A stretch of 64,000 nucleotides of DNA. It comes from Spongilla lacustris (taxonomy: Eukaryota; Porifera; Demospongiae; Spongillida; Spongillidae). Under the pieces are notes generated by a model. That model was not told where the DNA came from. It did no database searches and worked only from the letters and a program-made list of their open reading frames with translations. Of the stretch, positions 34,760 to 44,506 are shown one piece after another (the first letter of the stretch is position 1; the number at the start of each line of letters is the position of its first letter). The position numbers and the translations under genes are program-made. The DNA lies in NCBI GenBank assembly GCA_949361645.1, contig OX442420.1:1642244-1706243 (forward strand), given 5' to 3'.

Positions 34760-37542
34760 ATGGACTACCACATTAAACAACTGCCGCTGCACTGCAGAGT
34801 ATGTGGACAAAGGCTGATGACAAGGAAGCGGAGATCCACGTCACGAATGCAAAGCATTTGCAGCTGATTTGCAAATTGCCTTTTCTATTAACACCAATAC
34901 TGATAATGCTCAAGTGTACCCTGAACACTTCTGCCATTGCTGTTACCATACAATGCAGAAGATCATCAGTGCCAGGGTAGGAGGAGTGCACCACAGGTGT
35001 GCCCTGACACCATTTGTATGGGAAGCACATACCAATGAAGGGTGTAAGGTACATACTACATGTAACTGCTTTTATGCAACATTATCAGTATAAATCATAC
35101 CACAGGTGTGTGAGCATTTCAGTTTCAATGCAAAAGGTCCAGTTAGGAAGCATACAGTTGGCAGAGGTCGTCAACCTGGCCTCACACCGAACTGGCCTCA
35201 CACCGAACATGTTAATTGCCCATCTTTGGAAGATTGCCCCTCCTCCAATCTTCTCAAGTGAGCCATACCCACCACTGGCAGGCCAAAACAGTGCCACTGT
35301 CCTGAAGGAGTTGAAGTGTATGGTGTGTTCAAACATTCTCAAACAGCCCCTTGAACTGCCATGCCGTCAGCTGGCCTGTACCAGCTGTGTTGTGGAGCGA
35401 GTAGCAGCATCAACCCCCAGTGTGTCCTTGCTGCTCGGAGGATAGCTCCTTGGTACCCACAGAGATAAGACCAGCACCAAATGCTGTATTGCTCTTGTTG
35501 AAGGATGTAGGCCTACTGGTACAATGTGTGGAGTGCCACAGGGTTATGAAGGCTGGCTGTTACGATGGGCACGAGTGCACACCATATCTCACTGCTGGTG
35601 AGGAGAGAGAAGCAGCCGCACTGCTGAAGAGGGCCATCTCCACCAGCCCCGATCCAGCAGGCATAATACAACTGCCTAGAGGAGGAACAGCTAAGTGTAT
35701 TCAATCTCACTTACATTACACTAAACCATACCTTGTAGCCAATGACATTCATGCGTGTGACCAAAGCCCGCCACCTGACCTCAGCTGCTTGTTCCAAGAC
35801 TGTGAAGACGAGGCGTGCAGAGATGCACACAGCCAGAAGCATCGTCAGTGGAGGAGAGCCGTCTGCCCTGATGGAGGAGGAGGTACTCACTCTGAGTGAT
35901 GAAGAGAGGATGTCTCTATTGCAGAAGGCAGGCATCACAAACATTGCAATCGACTCTGTCCAAGTATTGGCCATAAAAGTCGGCATGGCTATTCCCTGGA
36001 ACGGTTTGAGACAACTTAGACGATAAAGCATTACACAAAAAGTATAAAAATAACCTACATATGCATTACTTGTCTAGGTGGCTGAAAGCGTCAGGAGTAT
36101 CTCTAGCTGGGGAGCAGCGGATGTGCAACATTTGCAGGCAAATTGTGGGCGACAACTTGAAAGGAGAGATGGCTCTATTCTCATTTCCTCATCCTTCTGG
36201 TGGTGAAGAGCTTAGGGGAGCTCCTCTGGTTTATATTCCAGATCTGGTTCAGAAGGTTGTTGACCTCTTGGAAGAGAATGAAAGGTTAATTAGGAGGTCA
36301 AGGCATAAACCTTGCAAAATAATTTTAACCCTATGTAGGACAGGACGGCTTACCTGGCATGATGGGGTCATCCCTGCCAGTGAGGTGTGGTTAAAAATAG
36401 GAGGGGACAAAGGAGGTGGTTCGTTCAAGATGAACTTTCAGATTGTAAATGTTCCAGCGCCTAACTCAGTCCACAACACCTGCGTGTTTTGCTGCTTTGA
36501 AGCGGGCGACACTGTTACCAACCTCCACATAGCACTTGACCGCTATAAAGATCAAGTTGCACATCTGCAAGGAATGAAATGGAGGTAAGAACAGTTAATA
36601 TCAAATGATTTTAAAAATGAACATTAAACCTACAGGCAATACACACTCAGGCTGTTCATGTGTGGAGACTACGAGTTCATTACTAGAATGTACGGGCTGT
36701 CAGGAGCAAGTGGTATGTGACTATTTGCATAGGTGCTAAACAAAGTGTACAAACATTGCACCTTTCTTATAGGATGCTACCCATGTTTGTATTGCTTGGC
36801 CCACCATCAGCACTTAGTAACACCTCTCTCAGTCAGAGGACCAGCTCCACCCAGAACATTTGAAACTATCAGTGCTGACCATCAGCACTACATTGCTTCA
36901 GGGTTTGGCAAGAAACAAGCACAACACTTCTATAACTGCATTTCAGAGCCTATTTTCAACATCCCCATTTCGCAAGTAAGTATAAATGAATTTGCCAAGA
37001 ACTGTTTTGTATGATCATGCACATGCACACACACACACGCTAGGTATGCCCACCTGGTCTTCACATCACTTTGGGCATCTTTACCAAGATTTATGGGTTG
37101 CTTGAAGACGAGTGTCATACCCTTGACCTTGAGCTGGCTCTGCACTCAAGAGACGATGCCCACTTCAGCTTCTCCAATTACAGCCATGAGCTGCAAAGGC
37201 TTTGGAAGCTACAAGCAGAGTTGGAACAAGCCCAGGAGTCATATGATTTGTCGCAGCAAATGGCAACATATGTATCACTAGTTGTTGGGGAGAATGCTTC
37301 AAGCAATGTGAAGACAAGATGAAATCTCTCAAACAACTTGTAAGCCATGCATGCAGTATAAAATGTGTATTGACACACCAATCACACTAGGAAACAGATG
37401 TAGCCAACTGCACAGCCACAGTGAAGAAGGGATTTTCGATCAAGGACGGCCCCTTTGTTAAGGAGCTGGACTCTGCACTGCAGTCCATAGGAGTACATCA
37501 CCTGCAATATTTTGGAGGTGCCTTTGTGGGCAATCATGTACA
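34760..37542 (+). pseudogene. RAG1-like transposase, N-terminal exons (5' half of split gene)
   Basis: Starts at ATG 34760 (MDYHIKQLPLHCRVCGQRLM). Exons: 34760-35048, 35106-about 36026, 36078-36284, 36339-36584, 36636-36712, 36773-36975, 37044-37339, 37391-37542. Domains: zinc-binding CRVCG with EHFCHCC; RING (LKCMVCS ... LPCRQLACTSC ... CPCC) followed by CVEC and H-C pairs, as in RAG1; then a DDE-type core. Candidate catalytic aspartates are in LKIGGDKGGGSFKM and FMCGDYEF; a CLYC motif follows. Lesions: frameshift near 34840; a 16-bp tandem duplication at 35176-35207; an indel near 35410; a missing GT donor near 36026; a 1-nt loss near 37292. It ends abruptly at an LTR. The same lineage in other invertebrates is a RAG-like transposase that cuts DNA at terminal repeats. 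Assignment to RAG1-like rather than plain Transib rests on the RING and zinc region. Confidence 0.8.
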
Positions 37543-37708
37543 TGTAACAATGTAGTACTGTATGTATGTTGCGTCTGCGCACGGAAATGCCCGCGTAATA
37601 ATATTCATTAGGAACAGCTGCGGGGTTGCTTAGCTACGGAGTACGGCAATGTTGTAAGTGCATTTGTTGTGAAGTTACTATTAAAGTTGCCCGTTGACCC
37701 ACGTAACA
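37543..37708 (+). repeat. 5' LTR of the Ty3/Gypsy-type retrotransposon (166 bp)
   Basis: TGTAACAATG...CACGTAACA, nearly identical to 15593-15760. It is preceded by TACA, the inferred 4-bp target duplication. It follows the RAG1-like codons for GNHVH directly; the continuing codons (HKTLK) are found beyond the other LTR. Confidence 0.88.
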
Positions 37709-37710
37709 AA

Positions 37711-37729
37711 TTAGTGTCAGAAGTGGGAT
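37711..37729 (+). other. Primer-binding site
   Basis: TAGTGTCAGAAGTGGGAT two bases after the 5' LTR is complementary to the 3' end of a tRNA (leucine-type, by memory of the family), apart from one mismatch in the CCA-complementary TGG. It is where minus-strand cDNA synthesis would start. Confidence 0.65.
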
Positions 37730-37740
37730 AGTCATACGAT

Positions 37741-38096
37741 ATGGCTGAGAAAGTGAACATTCCACTTCCGGATATTGCTTGTGAATCATCATGGATTCGT
37801 TTTGAGTTGGTTGCGGCTGCCAAAGAATGGAGTCAGGAAAAACAGGCACTAATCTTGCCAACGCTGCTGAGGGGCAAGCTAGTTGAGTGCTATACAGAGC
37901 TTGAAGCTGATACGAAGAAGGCGGTGAAATGCGTAAAGGAAGAGCTGGTGAAGAGGCTAAGATTGTGTCGCGAGCCACTAGAGGCCGGGAAGCTATTCAT
38001 GGCACGCTCACAACTTGAAAAGGAGAGAGTCGCTGATTTCGCAATGCAGTTGAAGAAATTGTTCAAACAAGCGTATCCTGAAGAGCGCAGTACTTC
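37741..38096 (+). pseudogene. Retrotransposon gag, N-terminal half
   Basis: Frame from ATG 37741 with the capsid-like pattern of Ty3/Gypsy gag (SSWIRFELVAAAKEW, then LRGKLVECYTEL and LEKERVADFAMQLKKL). It builds the particle shell. It stops being gag at 38096, where a 488-bp element is inserted. The next gag codons (QRFVLGLK) are found at 32520 on the opposite strand and are in frame. Confidence 0.85.
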
Positions 38097-38584
38097 TAGT
38101 CTCGTACCCAGACCCAAATGTACGTAACGATGATTATCGCTTACAGTATAACATCACGGTCTGGCCAACAAGTCGATCTGGTGCGCCGGAATGTTGGCGC
38201 TCCAATCAGAATCGAGAGCCCGCGCGACGTCACGGTAATTAGATTCCAATAGCATTCCACACTACAGAGAGGAGCCTGGTGCTTGATCGTGCGTGCGCGG
38301 CTAAGGTTGTGATATATGGACACGTGTCTAAAACGAAGGGAAAGCCATTTCAATATGGAAGGACTCATTACGAAGTACGTCTAAAATCTGTCGTGAATCG
38401 CTTTCCAGCCCATCGCGTTCCGTAGCTTAAGCAAGACAGATCTGCTTAAACAAACCTCACGTTTTATCGTGATGACGTAGACGTTGCTATGACAACCCTA
38501 ATTATCGAACATTCCAATTACATTCCCAAGAACGACTTGTTGGCCAGACCGACCCTCGTACGTTTGGGTCTGGGTACGAGACTA
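38097..38584. mobile_element. Mutator-like or hAT-like non-autonomous element in gag (488 bp)
   Basis: Terminal inverted repeats TAGTCTCGTACCCAGACCC at both ends (perfect), continuing with AAA(T/C)GTACG. Flanked by the 9-bp direct repeat CAGTACTTC (38088-38096 and 38585-38593). Nine bases favour a Mutator-like element. No coding region. Related end sequence (TCTCGTACCCAGAC) also occurs at 63553-63566. Confidence 0.85.
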
Positions 38585-38593
38585 CAGTACTTC

Positions 38594-38765
38594 CGGTGTC
38601 ATAGGGTATACGGTCCGGTCCAATTTTCGGTCCGGCGGACCGTATTCCCTTAGGGAATACGGTCCCCCCCGGACCCAACTCCCTAGGGAATACGGTCCGT
38701 GTAAAATATTGTACATCCAGGGAATACAGTCCGGGGGAGGAGGCGGACTCAATTCCCTGACAGAA
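38594..38765. mobile_element. Palindrome-rich element end (copy 2), CGGTGTCATAGGG terminus
   Basis: Same start and the same GGACCGTATTCCC / GGGAATACGG inverted words as 32521-32735. It begins exactly after the right target duplication of the 488-bp element. It should be the other terminus of the element that split gag. Confidence 0.6.
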
Positions 38766-38769
38766 AGGA

Positions 38770-41700
38770 GATTTGATTTTGACGACCACTGGTAATCATA
38801 GTGTGTATAATTGAAAAGAGAGGTCGATCCTCACCGAAATCGCAACCGTTAGTGTTTGACAACCACTGGTAATTATAATTAAAAAGAGAAAAAAAATCTC
38901 ACCGAAATCGCAGCCGTTAAGGCAGTCAAGTTTATAATGAAAACCATGCATTTTAACACAGAACAGAAGTTCTATAATTGATTATTTGGAAGTTATATAA
39001 TGAAAGCAATTAATGATAGTGAATAGCTAATTTATAATTTAAACACAAGACAGAATTTATATAATGAAATTAATTTAAACACGAGAAGACACTTGAAACA
39101 AGACAGAAGTTCTTTCACGGCATCAGATTTAATTGGAGGTGGCTGTGCTCCATTCTTCTGTTCTTGGCATGAAGAGTGTTCTAAAGAATGATTTTGACTC
39201 GTATAGTTCTTAAAAATTCCTTTAGGATAATAAAAATTTCATATGGAATAATTTTGTTGTATATGCATTCTTTGTAGGAAAACAAAGCTCTTTTTCAGAG
39301 CATATTTGAACAATATACTTCAATGTAATCTTCATGTCACTAAATCAAAATTGACAAGAATGTTAGTATCCACACAATATTGGCTTACTTGTTGACATAT
39401 ACATGTAGGATGGAATTTTCCCTGCATGCCTTCCACACTTTTAGTTTTTTTTTTTGGTATGATTTTCATAGAAGCACCTCTCTGGCAGCGGTTCCACTGG
39501 CTTCACTTCTGGAATTGGTTGTCTAAAACTGGGTACTAAATCTTTATATGTGTAGCTTTGGAGAACCCAAAAACAATAATATAAACGTAAGAAATGAAAA
39601 GTGATAACAACTACTGGCATGTTCTATACACTGTTTTGCTTACTGACGACGTATGTCCAGATGAATGTGCGACCAGTATAGTACATGTGTATAGTGCCTC
39701 GATTTGTCTTCGGTGCTGTCTCTTCCCTGATGGCCTCCACTTTTGGACGCGTGATACTACTAAAACGCATCTTCTGTTAAAACCACCGCTATTGCATCTT
39801 CGTTCTTCCCTGCCACATACAGCAGAACATCGTCATGGCTTAATTAGCGAGAAGTCTCTCGAACGCTTTCGTATCAACCACTTCTCTGACTCTGTGTATC
39901 GGCGCATAATGCATATTGCAGGGTACGTCCTGTCCTTTCGATACGACTGTACCCACTTCAGCGTTCCTTCATGCACATCTTTTCTATTCCTGCATGGAGT
40001 ACAATGTAATTTCTTACTATACTGACACATGCACTGGAAAAGAAAACAATTCAGTGCTACATTTTAAGTAGAACAATGAGTGCTAGCTCAGTCTCAGATG
40101 TTCATAACATAACCTACCATTCCACGGCCTTCTTGTTCTCAGTCTTACGTGACGCGCATGCACGTAGTTTTAAATTGGTGATGTATATAGGCACCAATTT
40201 AGTAAATAAGGGATTTCGGATATTATCGCAATTCTCAGATATTATACAGACCTGCATTTAGCAAGTAAGGTCTGTAGACATGTAATGTTTGACAAATGCT
40301 ATGCTTAATACAATTCATACACTGATAACCATTTTGTGTCTCTCATCTTTTATGCAGTTTGTCTATGAGCGTAACATATCTTTATATGTGTATCAGTACA
40401 TGAGTGCAAGCCAGCAATTAGGATGGTTCATGTCGCAAACTTTCATAGCACATATACATTGTTGACATAAGTGGGATTTCATTCTTCATTTTGTAGCTGT
40501 ACACTAGATTATATTATTAGCCAACATCGCTTGCACGTCCTAATACCAGTTCAGCTACTCTCCCCTATCACTGTAGTGTCTGCTAGTATCTGTCAGGTAG
40601 GATATTGATGCAACTGAACTGACAGTCATATGGATCACTGAACGCCAATCTTTCCTTCTACTGTTCCCTGTATAGGCCTATTATATTCCTGAATCATGGG
40701 CGGGATAAACTGTGTTGGTGCAAGGTGCTAATTAAGGCTTGTTATTCGTGTACTTTATACTATAAGTGGTATAGAAGCCTTACTATGGTATGGGCATAAG
40801 AGTTATTGAGCAATTCTATACATAGTCCATGGAAAGAGAAGCGAGTAAGTTGATATTGCTATACTGGCGCGGCGTGAGGATTGATATCGACGATTCGTAG
40901 CAGTATATCACAGGCTTAGGTAAGAATATATTGCTATTTGCAGTGAATTCTAGTTCTTTACCACCGGTAGAGATCTAGTCAGTTTGGTCCATTCCTATTA
41001 ACGCTCCTTCCTAACTTCACAATCAATGAACAGACTACGGTGAATACGAGTGTGTTGGTCACTTAGATTTGGCGATAACTCCACATTGCTGTGTTTTCTA
41101 GCAGTCTAAGTTTCTAGTGGGCTCTAATATGGGTACTAGTAATAGGGGGAGGTTGGAAAACTGTTCTTTCAGTGTGTTTCAAAGGTGCATTCTTATTGAT
41201 GCACAACTCTCGCAGGTAGACTTTGACAATGTGTTTCTATTGGAGAGAATCGGTGTGTTAATTTAAAGTCAATGTGTCATGTGTGTTTACACTTACTCTC
41301 ATGCAGATGATGTATATGTATTGCATTCTTATAGGGGGTAGATGCGCACCTCTCCAAGGTGATTGGAGATAATGTGTTCTCATAGGTAGGAAATTTTAAG
41401 GTCAGTGTGTTTGCACGCCCTCAGATGACATACACCTGTATGTATATGCACCTGTAAGACAAGGATTGTCATCTGTGTGTTTCCACTGGAGGGAATCAAT
41501 CTATTTAAGGTCAGTGTGTCATGTTTGTTTGCACTTACCCTCAGATGACATATATCTAAGCACGTCTTTTTACATGCACACAAAGACAAGCCAGGTCAAT
41601 TTACGGTACATCACGTGCATTTGGTGTAGGTGTTTTTCTGTTGGTTGAGCGCTTGTTGAACGTATTGCTTGGTACTACTAGTACTGTCGAATTCTTCCAA

Positions 41701-41990
41701 AGGTGAGGCGTGCTTATTGCTTTAACGGGTTGTACGTGCACCATATGTGTATACCATTTTGGGAGGTCGATATCGACGCAATTTGGTTATATGGAGCGCA
41801 CCTGAACAGTCTTGACATCTAGCTGTTGTCACGATGACATTACTACTTAGAACGCCAGGGCTGGGTATACAGTAATATAGAGAAATGCTGGCTTCGTTTG
41901 AGATGGGCAGGAGGAAGGCTAGATGAGATAGGAAGATAAATTATAGATGTGTGGAGTTGGTGCTGAATAAGAAGTCAAGGAAGACCATAT
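38770..41990. other. About 3.2 kb with no supported gene
   Basis: AT-rich near 38.8-39.6 kb. A 143-codon open frame at 39594-40025 (plus) overlaps an open minus frame at 39833-40030, and neither has a recognised domain. Two diverged blocks near 41264 and 41506 share GGTCAGTGTGTCATGT-like and CTTAC(T/C)CTCA words. Confidence 0.35.
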
Positions 41991-41998
41991 TACGTTTT

Positions 41999-42851
41999 AC
42001 CATAGATATTTAAGTAAGGGGATTGGAAACGCATCACGTGAGCACATGATTGTACACGTACACTCCTTGACACGGTTATTATTACCCTTAAACCGATGAA
42101 GACTTGAAATCTGCTGCTACTGTGGGATTTGTTTTCGTCGTAAAACGTCATATTACATCTTCCTACGTGTCTGTAAGCCATTCTTTAACTGGCACGGCTC
42201 CTTGCTCTTATTGTTTGCTTGCTGAACGCGATTTTCTAGTACCTTACGCGACTCGGTTACGGACTGTACCTTTTATTTTTGACCAGTTCATCCCAGCGCG
42301 ACTCTGTTACTACTACGTCGTTGGTAGGTCATATCTGTATGCCTTTCCTTAATTTTGTGTACGGAGGACTGTTCCTTTGTTCGCAACCTCCATTCTAGTA
42401 CGTAAGAAGCGTAAATGGAGTTACTTTGGCACTGTACCTTTTTCTACGATTCTAAATGTGCTGGCGCGCTAAACGTTGCATATTATAGATGTGCACAGTG
42501 TGCTACGTGCTGTCATTTTCCCATTAACCGTATCGCCTTAGGAGAGGTAACGAAGCTAAGGAGAGAAGCATATATCGATTTTTGATTATTTTTTAAGCAA
42601 TGGGTATAAGACATTACGAGTGTGTAGAAGAAAGTATGACTGGAAAACAAAGGCTTTGGGTACCAGGCTTTGCTTGTCCATATACCATTCGCAAAGACGT
42701 GAACCTGTGATCATGACGTCTCGGTCCCTATAGTCCATAAAACAGCTGCTGCGTACGATATGAATTTTTAATTGTAGGCGTAACAAGGACTGTACGTGAC
42801 TAATTAGATTCATTGATCCGTTTCCAATCCCCTTACTTTAATATCTATGGT
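41999..42851. mobile_element. Inverted-repeat element (853 bp)
   Basis: Terminal inverted repeats of about 33 bp starting ACCATAGATATT and continuing AAGTAAGGGGATTGGAAACG, one mismatch between ends. The flanks are T-runs (TTTT on both sides), so the target duplication cannot be placed exactly. No transposase is seen; the interior frames are short. Confidence 0.75.
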
Positions 42852-42969
42852 TTTTACTCATTAATATGTTTTCTTAAATAATGCCCCCCCCCACCACCAT
42901 GTGGGCTATGAAATGAAAACGATATCAATCAAAGAGTAAAAAAAGGGGTGTCACTGTTAACTAAGAGTA

Positions 42970-43318
42970 GTATTTTTCTGTTAGGTGACTACTGGTTCCT
43001 CTGTTAAGTCTGGAGGTTGCTAGATCCTTTGTTCCTGTTTGGTGACTACTGGTACCTCTGTTGAGTCTGGAGGTTGCTATATCCTGTGTTCCTGTTTGGT
43101 GACTACTGGTTCCTCTGTTGAGTCTGGAGGTTGCTAGATCCTGTGTTCCTGTTTGGTGACTACTGGTTCCTCTGTTGAGTCTGGAGGTTGCTATATCCCG
43201 TGTTCCTGTTTGGTGACTACTGGTTCCTCTGTTGAGTCTGGAGGTTGCTAGATCCTTTGTTCCTGTTTGGTGACTACTGGTTCCTCTGTTCAGTCTGGAG
43301 GTTGCTGGTTCATGGTTG
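42970..43318. repeat. 57-bp tandem repeat, six copies
   Basis: Exact 57-bp spacing of GTTCCTGTTTGGTGACTACT (43031, 43088, 43145, 43202, 43259) with GGTTCCTCTGTTGAGTCTGG and AGGTTGCTAGATCCT between. Very low divergence, so the expansion is recent. Confidence 0.95.
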
Positions 43319-43489
43319 GCAGGTTAGAATGACAAGGAAATACATTCTTGGAGATGAAACTTTAAGCAGTGGGGGTGGTAAAGCTTGTCATATCGGGTGT
43401 TGGGGGTGGAAAAGCTTGTGTTGGGTTTTTATATTATGTGTTGGTTTGGATTTGTACTCATACACCCTTGTTGATCCAATGTGCTCTCC

Positions 43490-43800
43490 TGTCACCCCTT
43501 CTCTGCACTCATGGTCACCCTACTCCTCACTCATGGTCACCCTTCTTTACACTCATGGTCACCCTTCTCTGCACTCATGGTCACCCTACTCTGCACTCAT
43601 AGTCACCCTTCCCTGCACTCAATGTCATCCTTCTCTGCACTCATGGTCACCCTACTCTGCACTCATGGTCACCCTTCTCTGCAATCAATGTCATCCTTCT
43701 CTGCACTCATGGTCACCCTACTCTACACTCATGGTCACCCTTCTCCCTTCTCCCCACTCATGGTCACCTTTATCACCCTTCTCTTCACTCATTGTCACCT
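43490..43800. repeat. 22-bp minisatellite
   Basis: About 13 copies of ACTCATGGTCACCCTTCTCT plus GC. Three units make 66 bp, so a 22-residue repeat frame appears in all plus-strand frames; this is an artefact. Confidence 0.92.
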
Positions 43801-43809
43801 ATGTGAGTC

Positions 43810-44500
43810 ACTATAGGTTAGTATGTGTTAATAACAGATAAATTGATGGTGAAGAATTTTAAAGTGGAAGTTTGATTACTGAACTACTTTATTTCCATCC
43901 ATTTTGCAGTGTATATTCAAACCGGCATTAACCGTTTCAGTTCAAAGGTGAGATTGGCATGTATGATTAAGTAGGGAAAAGTATGCACACTTAGTAATAA
44001 TTAAAAACATCCATATAGACTGTGTTATTTGTCTGGAGAATTCAATGGCAGACCCGCACACGTAGTACAGCACTTCCACAAGCTGCCCTTGCTGGAGAGT
44101 AGTTTCCTTCCACAATTAGCCCTGGCTCGTACATCATCAAGCTATAGCTTGTAACAGCAAATGGCTTACATGCGATAAACTATTTGTTCCTCCTTGAGTC
44201 CTAACTGAAAACGTCATCCACTGCACGCTTGACCTCTCCCTCCGCTTTGGAACATATATGCGAAGCACAACTGAATCATATATGTGATCAGTACAAATTT
44301 GTACAATGCCATAAAGGTCAAGCTAACCGATTACTGGCCGTAGGTGCATAAATGCGTCACGTAATTGATGATGTTTAACGGCCTACCATTACCACCGCGT
44401 ACATCCAATGCTTACGTACGATGCATAATACTTTTAATACATAATACACACATTTTGAAGGTCAGAAGCACATGCATGGCTGTGGCTTGCTTTCATATGA
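43810..44500. other. No gene seen
   Basis: Ordinary sequence between the minisatellite and the first long palindrome. Several short plus-strand frames lack support. Confidence 0.35.
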
Positions 44501-44506
44501 CTGCAG

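Noticed and set aside
39594..40025. 143-codon plus-strand frame
   Set aside because: No recognisable domain, and an equally open minus-strand frame overlaps it.
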